Origin: Streblospio benedicti
Taxonomy: Eukaryota; Annelida; Polychaeta; Spionida; Spionidae
DNA: 64,000 bases
Direction: 5' to 3'
Assembly (NCBI GenBank): GCA_019095985.1
Contig: CM032666.1
Coordinates: 39,586,435 to 39,650,434 of the forward strand
Each line of letters starts with the position of its first letter. The stretch's first letter is position 1. Below, piece by piece: positions 50,401-61,794 of this stretch. A program made the position numbers and the translations under genes. Below the pieces are notes generated by a model that worked only from the letters and a program-made list of their open reading frames with translations, was not told the DNA's origin and made no database searches.

Positions 50401-53400
50401 TTTTGCCATAGTACTACTCAAGAGCTCCGACTGGGAACGCTCGACATTTCATTGTAAACATTGGTACTGTAGTGCAGGTAGCTGTTCGTTTTTCGAATTT
50501 TTCAAATAATTTTTACTCAAAAGAAATGTGAAACATAATAATACTACTACAGCGTGCAAAAGTACATACTTTACCAGAAAACAATAACACCAAAAGCTCT
50601 CATTATACGGATTAGGAAATATTTAGAGATGTTTGGTTAGTCTATAGCTCTAGATTAAAATGGTCTCACTCGCTACACACGACCGTGCGACAAGAGCAAC
50701 GTCACGAAAAGTTATGGTACGTCAAATTTGCGTAAGTAAATCTAGTGCTTGGCTTGGGTTTTTGGCAAAAACACAAGTTATAAATCTGGTCAAAGCTGAT
50801 GAAATAACATTCTAAATATAATGTGAGCATTATATATGAAAACTAGAGAAGTATGCGAACATTTTGTATGTGTCATGATACTTAATTATAAACATAGAGC
50901 ACAATAACACCATCTTCAAAATGTCTAATGTACACAATGTTTAGTGACAAGGGTATATTTTCTGGGTCCATGTTGTGGGCGCCGATCGCGTCTGACGTCA
51001 CTTTAAATTGGTCTATGTGTAGCAGTGTAGACTTCATGGATTCTTTTCCCACCATAAGTACTGTATATGTCTGTCCAAAAGCCCACCTTTATGTATTGGC
51101 CCGCCCCTTAATCTTGGTTTCATCAAATTCTGAACTATTAATTAAAACTCAAATCTAACTGCGCATTTTTGTAAAAAGAAAAAAAAGCCCACCCCATAAG
51201 TTATCAATTTTTCAACCTCTAAGCTCATGCCTGTTTATATGTGTGTTTATGGCATTACATAGGATGAATTTATTCACCATCATGTGTGTGTTTAGGTGCT
51301 GCCCTGATGGCCATGCTAGAGTTCTTCCAGGCACTGGTCTCCACGGGCCTCAAGGGCCTCAGCTTCAATGACCTACTGAAGGTGAGGTGGCCGCTATATT
51401 TGTGAACAAATTATTGCTATGGATGATATGATTCGATTTCAGTTACTTGTTTATTTATAAATTTGACTTGTTACATTATTTTTTATAGATCATTTAAAAC
51501 AGCTAGATTTATAGAACATTTAAAACCGCTATGATTCATCGGTTTTGGTTAAGTGTTCATTTTACAACTTATTTAATATTTACAAAAGTGAAGTAGCTGC
51601 AAGATGTGTTGAGATATTTAATAGAAATATTCATTGCTTGTCAGGTTTATTTTTCTCACGCCAAAAAGAATCTGCATCCTTCATCAAAATGGTTCTTAAT
51701 TTTTCTAAACGATCTCTACAACACAAATTTTCATGTCTTCTCTAATACTTGCAGATGTTAACTGACCCAGTGTATCATCCCCACAGCGGCACTGTGTCTG
51801 CATCAGGCCTCGCTGTGCACAAACAAGCTTTCCAGTCCATTGCTAAATCCATTGCTGCCCTCACAGTGACATGCCAGCAGATGGGGCTCTCCATTGTCAA
51901 CACATTTGTAGGAGATGTTAAGGTACATTTACCACATTTTTTCAGCACATTCTAGTCGATTTCCTATATACTTTTTTGCAGACTTAGTCTTACTCCTTTA
52001 ACCCTCTTGGAGCCGCTCCATAAATCACTATTGCCCCTGAATGCCATACGGCTTTTAATGTGACTCATAGTTCACATTCAAAGTTTCCATTGTTGACATA
52101 GAACTATGATCCTTAGTAGCTCCTTTTGATATTCATCAGAACTTTTCCACATTAACACTACACATTCAGAAGACGGTCAAGTTTCTTATTCTCACCATAA
52201 TGAATATAGATACATAATGCAACAAGTTCAATTTTGCCAATTTTGAGTAATCGCCGGTTCATTTGACAGCTTCCAAGACTGATTTTAAATGTCGCAATAT
52301 CAGTAGTTTTTAATTGTACTAATGTTTTATCGATGCTACTCAATAATCACAACACAAACCGTCAAGATGTCATGCTAATATATTTTTACTTACAAGATTA
52401 TGAAGTAAAAACTAGAGATGTCAAAATAATTCGAAGTGTGCATGAAAACTTTGACTTCATGGCACGTCTTCTCGTCAATTTCCCACATTTTGAGTCTGCT
52501 TCTGTATGATCTCTTTCCAAACATTCGTTCAAAAAGTGACTTGGTTTTACAAATTATTGGCTTTGTGGATATTCTTTGCTCTACTTCAACCTACCATATA
52601 CCAGTAAATGATGGATTAAACAGTAGAAAGTTTGCAAACACGTTTACAATGAGACGTTAAGTTAATTAGTCATGATGGTAGCTTTAGACAAGTTGTGTAG
52701 TTAAATGTGTACCCGTCTTGCTTTTGTTTGCATACACCTTCTTTTTTTGAAACAAGAAGAGAATGAAAGTGAGAAAAAGTGTGGTAGATATGTTTGATGA
52801 GGTAAGATCATTAAGATGATATTTTTCAGTTAGGGATACGGTGTTAAACATGTTAGTTGCATGTAGTGAAGAGAGCTTTTTGCTTTCACAAAAGTCAAGT
52901 AAATCGTAATACGATAATTTTAGTTCTGTGCGCACATAGTGTGTATCTGCAATTCAACTTACCAAAATAAATCAATTCAAAATAGAAATAAAGTAAATTA
53001 CCCGAGTTTAGGCATTCAAAAGAAGAAGAAAAATTATAGAGCCTTCTTGGGTTCTCATTTAAGGTGGCCTATACATGTGCACAGAATTTTTAAATTTTAT
53101 ATATATATGTTTATTCACTACTCAATTTTCTAACTACAGTTTTATTTAGAATTAGATAAAACCTAAAATGTGCAAAAGAAATCCTATCTGCTTTTTTGTA
53201 CAGATTTTGGGGAATTATTAATAGCACATTTTTATTGATTTGCACTTCAGTTAATCGAATATTATGATTGAAAGTGCACAACATCAAGACGGCTACAAAC
53301 TAACCTTACAGAGCTGAATAGCAATTTTAAACTGGTGGTTGTGGGCAATTAGAAGTTACTTTAGGCTTTATTTAGGCTATTTTTTTGTTTTTGTATTTTT

Positions 53401-56400
53401 CTCACTGGCCAGAAGTCTATATGTGTTTTAATTTGGATATGAGCATTTTTTATCTGGAGTTACAATAATAGCGCTACAGAACAACCTCTATTATCCGAAA
53501 CTGTTGGGATGTTAGTTGGGTTTTCGGATAAAAAAAGGATTTCGGATCAGAGAGGGAGGAAGTGGGCGAATTTAAAAGACATATGTACTAGGAGTGACTA
53601 TGGATGATGATAGAAGATGTTCACGAAATACCTTATCCAACAACTCTTCCATCACTTTGGGTTGAAGTTGTATATCGTAAACCAATATTCCTATGATGTT
53701 AATTCGATTGAACATTGTTTGATATCCTTTGCACAAGTCATAAAGCTATAGTTTGCAATGATTGTAATATCGAAACACATGGCTTTGTTCATTATCATGT
53801 TAGGCAAACAAAACAAAGAAGTCTAGATATCAATCTATTCCTGTGGTTGTGTTTGTTCACTTCCATGAATGAGAAAGGAGTCAGAGTCAGAGTAAGAGTC
53901 GAGTCAAAGTTCAAGTACACGCTAGACATCGAAGCATACATTCGGATTATTGGAAATTTCAGATGAGAGATATTTGGATAATAGAGGTTATATTGATTCA
54001 GGCTATCAGCTGTCAAATTCTATAGCATTCAGCCCTGGCTTATCTGCCAAATTACATGTAAAGGCCTACATTTTGATAGATAATTTAAAGAATATTGACA
54101 CTGACATGCATGCACTGTTAATGACATAGTGTTTTGGCTCCATGGCCATAACAATTTCTTTTATCAATTCTGTATGATGTCATTTTGATTTTTAAAATGC
54201 TACAAGAGCGGACAGTTTTTCTTGCTCATCGATGAATGAAAATGATTCTATTCACAGTTTATAAAATTATGAGGGTCAAGTTTTAAAGATATTAGCTGCA
54301 ATTATATGGCGATAATAGGTGAAAATATGGTGACCAGGTCATTTATAAAATGGAGGTCAAGTTGCACCCAGTATTGGTCTCTAATTGGTCTTGTCCTAGC
54401 AAATCCCCACAAAATAATGTCGCTGACACTTTGTCCTTTCTACAGCAAAGACACGAAATTATCATCGTTCGAGAAATGTTAAAGTCAATTAAGGTAGTCG
54501 AGTTCGGTTCTAAGTTAATTCACTTGTTAATGTTCAATTCATGTTAGAAAAAATATTTGTAGATCATTTTATTCTTAAAATACAAAAGTGACAAATATGT
54601 TAACCTTTATACTTCAGTAATGTCATTGAAAAACTATTTTTCTTCCTGCTACAGATTTAAAACTGATGGTTTTAGAGTTATAATTCATGTCTATACATAC
54701 TTTGAATTAAATGACTAATACTTTCTATTGTGTGTTCAATTTTATATCAGTCAATAGATTTTAATAAAAAAAAGTACATGTATGTAGATAAGTGTTTTTA
54801 AAGTACACTTATGAATATCAATATAAAGGTTGTGTATCTTTACTTTTATAGCTGGAATGACTTTGATAAAAAGCCTTACATGTACACTCAGATTTGACTG
54901 AATAATTATTGAACATCATGAACTATGTGATACTGGGTTGAATTTTCAATGGTAATTTACTTCTTTTTTTTTCAGAGCAAAACCACAAGCGACTCCGTAA
55001 AGCTTCTGTCTCTCCTTACACTTGGAGAAATCGGCAAACACATGTAAGTCTGTTTTGAACCTATACCTATTAGTCAACTATGATTGCATGTAGGTTGCAT
55101 ACATGTAGGTTTGCATTGATACATAAGTTTATGGGTATTGTAGAGCTTTGTATCTCATGATATTGATGAGATTTATCCTATTGGTGATCCTTTGGAAAAT
55201 TGGCGATTTTTACTTTTGTTTTAAGTGAGTAAAAACAAATGATTAGTTTTCACACAATTTATTGCATTTTTTTTTCAAGCATACTTTTCCCATATTCCAT
55301 ATCAAATGTCATCCTAAGGCAAGCTTATTATGCCCTTTGGGCTGAAAAATTATTAACCAACAATGTATATGGATTTTGATTTTTGGGTGCGTCCTGGAGA
55401 CTTGTGACTAAAAACGTCTATAGGTGGCCTTTGTTAAAATACATGTGTTATCATGGAGTATTTATTATAGACCGGTACTTCTGATGTGTTGATCATGTTA
55501 ACATGTTTTACAAGTTGAATTTAAGTTGAATTTAATGACCACTTGAATGCAAATCATTGGATCAATTTGCAGAATTATCACTGATATTAAAAGCTATTTT
55601 TTATGTCCAATAGCATAAAGAATTATTTGGAAGATGCTTGATGTAATCACTAATCAGCATTTCTACATGGTTTGAATTAGCTCTTGTAAAAGTGATGGCA
55701 GTCATTGTCTATGGCATTTTGATTGATCACTGTAGGCAGTGTAGCCAAAATACTGGGATCTTGTTCTGAAGTAATAAAATATCAACCTCTGCATGGAGTA
55801 ATGCAAGTAACTGAAATCAACTGTGTAAAACAGTACATGTATTGTGAAAACTCATTCTTGTTAACTCCTGAACATTTTTTAAACATGAAACAATAGATTT
55901 GTGTCAATTCATTGGCAATCAAGTCAGTCTTCTTGGTGCAATCCCAGTGGCAATCATTTCATTTATTTACGACCTGCTGATGTTTTTCCTAGTGATCTGA
56001 GCAACCAAGGCGAGATCCACAATGTCATCATTGACTCATTCTCCTCTCCAAATGAAGAGGTCAAATCGGCGGCATCCTATGCATTAGGTATTTATGCACT
56101 CTATTTTGAAGTCTTCATTCTATCATTCCGTGCAAAAATCTCCGCCAATAACCCACGCTGATTGGTCGACCAGCGTGCTCAATTATACGATTGACTGAAC
56201 GCTCCGGTGATTTACTGCATACTACCACACCACCACACCACGGCACTAGTCTAAACTAGACTAGTACCGTCACATTTTCTATACAGCCGCTGACGTCGCA
56301 TGGTCAAAATGGCAATGAGAATGTTATGATATGATTTATTTTAAAATAAAAACGAATCATACACTCGTTTAGTGTGGATTTTAGTCATGATAGAAAGGTA

Positions 56401-59400
56401 TTTGACCACTCGATTGTCGTGTCAATCGTGAAATTGAGCATGCTGGTGTCTGATTTACCCGAACGAAGTGAGGGTAAATCAGATGTCAGCATGCTCAATT
56501 TCATGATTGACACTCCAAACTCGTTGTCGAATCCTACAATATGTATTGAGCATCTTGATGCAGATAGAGTTTTATTGGGAAACGGTAAAGGACGTTACAA
56601 TTCAAGGTTCTGTTTGCAGGCAATGTGAGCGTTGGGAATCTTACCAAATTCCTGCCATTTGTATTGCAAGAAATCGAGAGACAACCCAAACGTCAATACC
56701 TGCTATTGCACTCACTGAAAGAGGTATATCCAAAGCTTTTTTTTCATAGGAATCCAAGCATTTTAACATTCTACACAAATGAATGCACATGTTTCTAAGA
56801 CTAGATTCATCTCCGACATTGGTGAAATTTAAGAATTTCTGCTCATAATACTTGTACATAGTATATTTATTGCTTTTACACCATTTGTATGAAATAGTTA
56901 TGTTTTTGTTTTCTTTTCTTCAGATTATCAGCTGTCAATCAGTGAACAATTCTGCCATAGACACACTCAAACCCTATGTTTCATCTATATGGTAAGAAAT
57001 CGCATTTTTCAAGCAAAGATATCGTAATCATGACTGAAAACTGCAGATCGAAGTTTGTCATGAACACTATACCCATTATCTGTAAAACATTGATTGACCT
57101 TTCAGTCTATCTCAATACTCATTACATCGATCAATATCAGCTTCAATATTGAGTTCACCACTGTGTTTTTATAAACAGAAAATCATGCTCATATTGTGCC
57201 AATAGGATAATGCTGAATTCCATAATCTTTCCTTAGTTATTCTAAGTTTTCCCATTTTACAAACCAAGTACATTAACGCGTCATGATACAATTATCTTGG
57301 AAATGATTACCTTGATGCGTATAATTACAGGTCGCTGCTGATCAAGCACTGCGAGTGTCCAGAGGAAGGCACGCGTAATGTTGTGGCCGAATGTCTTGGC
57401 AAACTCACACTCATTGACCCAGGCAACCTGTTGCCCCAACTTAAGAAGTACCTGGTCTCACCGTCTGCACTCACTCGCTCCACCGTCATCACGGCAGTCA
57501 AGTTCACCATCTCTGATCAAGTGCGTATAGCAGAACTTCCAGTTTTAGTCATGTTTTTATGCGGCCTGTTATTTTACTCTCATAGATCCCAAGTCTTAAA
57601 GTGCTGACAGCAAGTTCAGAACTATACATTTTCAATTATAATTAAAAAATGGTAATGAATATCAAAATAAAAATTATAGGAATGAAACGCTATTTTTTTG
57701 CCAGATCTACATTGCAATTTTGATTATTCTGATTGGTTTACATAATAGTGAGCACTGACATGAAAATGGCATTTTTCTAGTGTCTGTGATAGACAGAGTC
57801 AGACATTTTGAACAAGTCAAAATTGGGGATTAGGTGACAAGATTTGAACAGCAATGTTTATATTTTTGATTTGCATAAACATGGGTAGTCACATAATTGG
57901 TGATACATAAATGTGTATGCAAATAAAAAGTATAGACAAACTTGGCTGTTCCAATCATGTTGCCTAATCCCCAATTTTGACTTGTTCAAAATGTCTGACT
58001 CTGTCTCTCACAGACACTGGAAAAATGCCATTTTCATGTAAGTGTTCACTTTTATGTAAACCAATCAGAATAATCAAAATTGCAATGTAGATCTGGCAAA
58101 AAAATAGCGTTTCATTCCTATAATTTTTATTTTGATATTCATTACCATTTTTTAGTTATGATTGAAAATGTGTAGTTCTGAACTTGCTGTCAGCACATTA
58201 GGTCTAAATGTATTCATTAGACTGGCTAAGTGTATAGTATCATACGTGTAATCGTGTATTGCTACACGTCTGATTATCTGGTTTCAGAATATTGGAAAAT
58301 TGAATTATTGCAACTCCACTCCAGGTCCCATTCTTTTAAATGGTCTCGATCTTGTCTCTTGATTATAAAGCATACCTCGATTTCACACCGATAACAACAT
58401 TACGATTTTGATTCCAGCCCCAGGCGATTGACTGTCTGTTGCGTGCCGCTATGGGTGATTTCCTTGAAGCTCTTCATGATCAAGACTTGAATGTGCGTCG
58501 TGTTGCACTTGTGGCATTCAACTCGGCAGCACACAACAAACCATCACTGATCAGAGACTTGCTACAGTCAGTGCTACCACATCTTTACAGCGAAACTAAA
58601 GTTCGGGTGTGTAAGCTTTTTAGAACTATTTTCCATTGCTTCTTTGGTTGAGGGTTAAAAAAAGTATGTTTATGAAATGTGTATTTATTAACGATAATTA
58701 TGTTCTGAATATAGAAATAAAAAAAATAGCTCATGCGAAAACCTCCGATAAGAGTATTATCCTCAAGTAACATTATTTTACACTACATATATCCAATGTT
58801 ACAATATCTCCCTGTGGGTAAAGTTGTGTCTTTGAACAGGAAAAAATTTGCCAAATTAGACTTGAGGCCTGCATCAAATCAATACTCTTTTTTTCTGTAC
58901 ATTTCTCATGACTGAACTTGAAATTTCTTGAACTTCCGATTGGCTGAGGCCTTGAAAAATATTACCTGAAAATTGAACTCTGAATGAGGTTTATTTTCAA
59001 TAATTTGTGATTTGAATAACAAGCCTAAAACAGAAAAGGATCCACTTCACCTAACCCATCATTTTCTGCGATTAGTTGCATTGTACGTCCGTTTTTCTTT
59101 ATTCCTCCAGAAAGAGCTGATCCGTGAGGTGGAGATGGGCCCGTTTAAGCACACAGTGGATGATGGCCTGGACATCCGCAAGGCAGCGTTCGAGTGCATG
59201 TACACACTTCTTGATTCGTGCCTCGATCGCATCGACATCTTCGAGTTCCTCAAGCATGTGGAGGACGGCCTCAATGACCACTACGACATCAAGATGCTCA
59301 CCTACCTCATGGTTGTGCGACTCTCGCACCTCTGTCCCAATGCCGTGCTCCAGCGTGAGTGTTTTATACTGAGCACGACCTGTTAACTTCAGTATTTGAG

Positions 59401-60397
59401 TCTGTCGTCATTTTGTTTCTCTGGAACTCTGCTTCATCCTTTGCTGGGAGTCAGAGGAACTCATCTTTAACAAAATCCATTTTGCAGCCTCAATAAGTAC
59501 CGTAGAACCTCTATTAAGACCACCCCTGGCACTGGCCTCTTCTGGTCTCAATAGAGGTGGTCTCTTTTTGAAGGTTTTCATTCGAATCATTTTCAATGAT
59601 TGAGACCAAGAAAAGTGGTCTTTTTATAGAGATGGTGTGCCTAGAGAGGTGGTCTAATCAGAGAATCTACTGTACTCTATAATGTTCTTTACAATTGATT
59701 ATCAGTTTCTGTGTGTACAAATCACATTCAAGATCGAATGCATAACATTACCGTATTCCAAAAGCATGTATAATTTACCAGCACGTTTACTGCAGATTTG
59801 GACCGGATCATAGACCCACTGCGTTCCACCTGCACCACTAAAGTGAAGGCCAACTCGGTGAAGCAGGAGTACGAAAAGCAAGATGAGCTCAAGCGCTCCG
59901 CCATGCGTGCCGTCGCAGCCCTGCTCCACATCCCAGATGCTGGTTAGTGGAAAAAAGCTATATACATTTGTCAAGGCCCAATCATGCTGAATTTTCTTGT
60001 GCATGTAAAATTATTACGTTCTTAACAATGGTGAAATCAAATAGCATAAGAAATAATTTATGGATCAAAACTGCGAAATTTGATAGTCGTGAAATATTCT
60101 ATTTTTACAGTAGTATACGTATACAGTATACAGTTGACCACATTTGTTTTTTCAGTAGTTTCACATCTTTAGCTATGTTATGCATATTCAAAATGTAAGG
60201 GGGGAAATATTAAATATGGTATCTATAACAAGTATTAACACTTGGGAACTATACATGTTATTGCAGATAAGAACCCATTGATGAATGAATTCATGGCTCA
60301 AATAAAATCCAACCCAGATATGGCCAGCATGTTCGAAAGCATCCAAAAAGATGCCACCACAACCACATCAGAGACATCTCTTATGGATATCAGTTAA
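32426..60397 (+). CDS. CAND1: Cullin-associated NEDD8-dissociated protein 1
   Basis: CAND1 is a HEAT-repeat protein that wraps un-neddylated cullin-RBX1 and exchanges substrate receptors of cullin-RING ubiquitin ligases. Exons: 32426-32467, 35698-35799, 36218-36285, 37306-37418, 38877-38977, 39250-39316, 39751-39849, 40121-40247, 41055-41217, 42134-42234, 42620-42774, 43236-43344, 43793-43978, 46350-46461, 46634-46727, 47123-47243, 48176-48341, 48808-48907, 49269-49354, 49719-49833, 51296-51381, 51755-51922, 54976-55043, 55993-56087, 56620-56723, 56924-56991, 57331-57520, 58418-58606, 59111-59354, 59796-59942, 60267-60397. They total 3,717 nt, 1,238 aa (human 1,230). The start [14 protein letters not shown], the acidic loop (about residues 310-332), [27 protein letters not shown] and the tail [19 protein letters not shown] follow the family throughout. 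All introns are GT-AG and the frame is unbroken. The 100-N gap is in intron 9 and costs no coding sequence. Confidence 0.97.
33301..33545 (+). mobile_element. tRNA-derived SINE-like element in CAND1 intron 1
   Basis: The head has A-box-like TGGCCAAGT (33321) and B-box-like GTGGGTTTGATTTC (33371), the spacing and order of a Pol III tRNA promoter. The body (CATTAAATAGGTACAGG at 33461, then TATGCTTCCCGGG near 33527) recurs in degenerate form at 43580-43665 in intron 12. It directly abuts a LINE fragment. A functional tRNA is excluded by the lack of a cloverleaf. Confidence 0.5.
33546..34696 (+). mobile_element. Non-LTR retrotransposon fragment (CR1/Jockey-type reverse transcriptase), 5' truncated
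   Basis: The translation shows the reverse transcriptase core: [37 protein letters not shown], the catalytic FADD, then [25 protein letters not shown] and the typical C-terminal LEYCGAVWD and [11 protein letters not shown]. Three frames are used in turn (shifts near 33800, 34080 and 34450) and the endonuclease and 5' part are missing, so it is dead. The 3' end carries a short repeat tail (CAAGAACAAGAACAAG near 34676), as in CR1-like LINEs. It lies in the sense direction of CAND1 intron 1. Confidence 0.85.
34702..35463. mobile_element. Non-autonomous element, family shared with 50141-51016 (copy 1)
   Basis: It begins TATAGACCTCAGTG and ends AATTGGTCAATAG, so the ends form a short inverted repeat (TAGACC/GGTCAA). 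The first ~100 bp (TTTGTAAACACGGGCACCTGT) and last ~250 bp (AGTATGCGAACATTT, GTATATTTTCTGGGTCCA) match the copy in intron 20 closely. No frame of note. It lies just after the LINE tail in CAND1 intron 1. Confidence 0.65.
37476..38687. mobile_element. piggyBac-like non-autonomous element, TTAA target site
   Basis: TTAA flanks both ends (37472-37475 and 38688-38691). The ends are inverted repeats: left CCCTCTCGAAGCC, right (reverse complement) CCCCTTGGACGCC. CCCT next to TTAA is typical of the piggyBac superfamily. The 1.2-kb interior has no credible transposase. Its left 450 bp match a copy in intron 22 (51998-52430). It fills most of CAND1 intron 4. Confidence 0.7.
41398..41497. other. Assembly gap, 100 Ns
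   Basis: Exactly 100 Ns, a conventional placeholder for a gap of unknown size. It lies in CAND1 intron 9 (41218-42133) and removes no CAND1 coding sequence. Confidence 0.99.
42785..43060. repeat. Repeat related to 51056-51230, in CAND1 intron 11
   Basis: ACCGTATATTTCAACGGCCC followed by GCCCACTCCC here parallels ACTGTATATGTCTGTCC and GCCCACC / GGCCCGCCCC at 51056-51110 in intron 20. The shared order of GGCCCACC-type motifs suggests one dispersed family. Ends are not resolved. Confidence 0.4.
43560..43680 (+). repeat. Degenerate copy of the intron-1 SINE body
   Basis: ACGTTAAATAGGTAAAGG, then GTGAACGCTGATG and GTATGCTCCCCAGGGAG match 33461-33540 in order. The tRNA-like head is missing or unrecognisable. 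In CAND1 intron 12. Confidence 0.5.
44451..46259. mobile_element. hAT-like element with 8-bp flanking repeat, itself invaded
   Basis: GGTGATCA occurs at 44443-44450 and 46261-46268. Just inside, the ends are inverted repeats (AGGGGTCGACTTA left, reverse complement of TAAATCGACCCCT right), with further CTGGCCCG/CGGGCCAG subterminal repeats on both sides. A CAGGGGTCG-type end and an 8-bp duplication suit the hAT superfamily, though the exact border is ambiguous by a base or two. Without the inner insertion it would be about 0.47 kb. No transposase. In CAND1 intron 13. Confidence 0.7.
44698..46034. mobile_element. 1.3-kb element nested in the hAT-like element, 6-bp target duplication
   Basis: The ends are CAGAGTTGCCAA and TTGGCAACTCTG, a perfect 12-bp inverted repeat, flanked by TATTAG on both sides (44692-44697 and 46035-46040). 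Subterminal text repeats a CAGAAATTT/ATTCCGAAA theme. It contains a GACGAG tract (45380-45475) shared with 21500-21720. No transposase frame. Superfamily not assigned. Confidence 0.75.
47414..47899. mobile_element. Snap-back MITE with ~190-bp arms, TA-flanked
   Basis: The left arm begins CTGGTCGTTCACATA and the right arm ends with its reverse complement. Homology continues to about 47610 and 47693, leaving a spacer of roughly 80 bp. TA on both borders fits a Tc1/mariner-type target. The arms match well enough for the transcript to fold into a long hairpin. In CAND1 intron 16. Confidence 0.75.
50141..51016. mobile_element. Non-autonomous element, family shared with 34702-35463 (copy 2)
   Basis: It begins TATAGACCTATTTCAGTG and ends AAATTGGTCTATG (inverted TAGACC ends). 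It matches copy 1 at both ends and shows an extra middle part (about 50400-50700). In CAND1 intron 20. Confidence 0.65.
51998..52430. repeat. Left part of the piggyBac-like family (second copy)
   Basis: It starts TTAACCCTCTTGGAGCC and then parallels 37530-37880: TATGATCC, ATTCATCAGA, ACACATTCAG, TCAAGTTTCTTATT, TTTTGAGTAATCGCC, CATTTGACAGCTTCC and AATATCAGTAG, all in order. I could not find a right end with TTAA, so it is truncated or diverged. In CAND1 intron 22. Confidence 0.6.
53477..53995. mobile_element. pogo/Tigger-like MITE
   Basis: The left end is CAGAACAACCTCTATTATCC. The right end, read in reverse complement, is CAATATAACCTCTATTATCC. CTCTATTATCCG-type ends with a TA target are typical of pogo/Tigger elements. 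TA precedes the left end, while the right-hand TA is not evident. The interior is non-coding, with a (AGAGTC)n-like patch near 53880. In CAND1 intron 22. Confidence 0.65.
56116..56398. mobile_element. MITE family shared with 63280-63494 (inverted copy)
   Basis: It starts CATTCTATCATTCC and ends ATGATAGAAAGG. In reverse complement it shares CATGACTAAAAT, CAGCGGCTGTAT, AGACTAGTGCCGTGGT and GGAATGATAGAATG with 63280-63494, in the same order. In CAND1 intron 24. Confidence 0.6.
56419..56513. repeat. 42-bp-arm hairpin in CAND1 intron 24
   Basis: Arms 56419-56460 and 56472-56513 are reverse complements over 42 bp with about four mismatches around an 11-base loop (GAACGAAGTGA). The arm starts GTGTCAATCGTGAAATTG. 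It sits 21 bp beyond the MITE at 56116-56398 and could be part of a composite element. Confidence 0.75.
57601..58196. mobile_element. Long-inverted-repeat element with ~260-bp arms
   Basis: It begins GTGCTGACAGCAAGTTCAGA and ends with the reverse complement. Arms of about 260 bp (57601-57861 and 57936-58196) are nearly identical, around a ~75-bp spacer. It has no coding capacity and fills most of CAND1 intron 27. The intronic RNA should fold into a long duplex. Confidence 0.8.
59500..59672. mobile_element. pogo/Tigger-like MITE, 173 bp, TA target duplication
   Basis: TA borders both sides (59498-59499 and 59673-59674). The left end CCGTAGAACCTCTATTAAG pairs with the right end, whose reverse complement reads CAGTAGATTCTCTGATTAG. 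GTAGAACCTCTATTAA ends are characteristic of pogo/Tigger-derived MITEs. In CAND1 intron 29. Confidence 0.7.
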
Positions 60398-61480
60398 ATA
60401 AGGAGCATCAAATTTGTATTGTGTGCAAGATATGCTTTATGTACCTGAATTTTTATTGAACAAGAGTTGTTTTGTTATATTTTTTGTGTGTGTGAAGTTT
60501 CGCTGTTGACGATATTTCTGTTTTGGATGTTCAAATTAGGTGACATGAAATTTATTATTGTTAAGTTGCTTGGCTGGAAAAAGATATTACACCTGTCAAT
60601 TTTTATTAATGTTCATTATGTATTTTTTAAAAGTCATTAGATGATGAATATAAAACAAAACATCATTGAGCTTTGTAAACTGTCATCTGTTAAGACTAAT
60701 GTACCTGTAAACTGCCCACTAATTTTGATATGCAAAATTGTTTGAGTCTTCTATATGAGTGCTGTAAATCTTAATACGTAATGTAAATCTGTAATTTTCC
60801 TGTAAATACGTTGACTGGTTTAAAGTAAACTGGGAAATTAAACTCTTCTTTTCAATTTTGACATTATACTGTTACGTGAATATCTAATCAAATTAAATTT
60901 TGAACCGTGTGGTAAAAGTAATCTTTACATGTAAGAAAAAGTTGCTGCAATTATATTAGTTGCGATGAATAGAGGCTATGGAGCAATATGCTGAGATTGT
61001 GTGAGGTCATGCTGTATTATGAATTGTTAAAACACCATTAAGCTGGACATTAGATATGCTATTGTGTTCTGTTTTGTATTAGGTGAATTTAGTTTAGTAT
61101 TATAACTTTTTGTCACCAAGTTTGTGTGGGAAGCTCACAAAACAGTAATCAATATTTATTTGATAAAATGGCATGATCTCATTGTGAAATAACATCAACC
61201 ATATTTCTGAACTGATGTATGTACCGGTGAAATTTGCTTTTAAAACCATAACAAGCAATTCTAACTGTGATGTATGAAATTTTTTTGCTTGTGTCCATAT
61301 ATAGTTATCAAATTCAAATGCTGTCCATCGGTTTTCTTTTTAACATTTACAAATTTGAAATTCATTAAAATAGAAATTCATTACCATAGAAATATTTTAT
61401 CATCCAATTTGTTGATGTATGTTTCTGTATGAAAGTATAAGGAGTGTGTAACAATTTATAATAAAGATTTGTGAAAACGG
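60398..61480 (+). other. CAND1: CAND1 3' UTR
   Basis: AT-rich, no competing frame. The best polyadenylation signal is AATAAA at 61460-61465, giving a 3' UTR of about 1.1 kb. It includes AUUUA-type motifs, unremarkable at this base composition. Confidence 0.6.
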
Positions 61481-61794
61481 CGCAATAGTTTTGAGAAACT
61501 TTTACATTCAACGAATCATTTTAATCCTGTTTGACATCTTCGATTGCCAAAAAAGAGTTGGATGTTTTCGTAAATTAATTTCCCATTAGTACTGTTCATC
61601 ATTTAATATGATTATTGTTAATTATATTATGCTATATTTTAACTTTGGTTACAAACTATCTAAAACTTCCCACTGTATTACAATTTTTTATATTCCCCAC
61701 TTATCTAGTGATCTCAAAATTCACTGTTCGATAACGATTATTACCATGAATTTACTATATCTATGTTGACTACCACTCTACAGTACTGCACATG

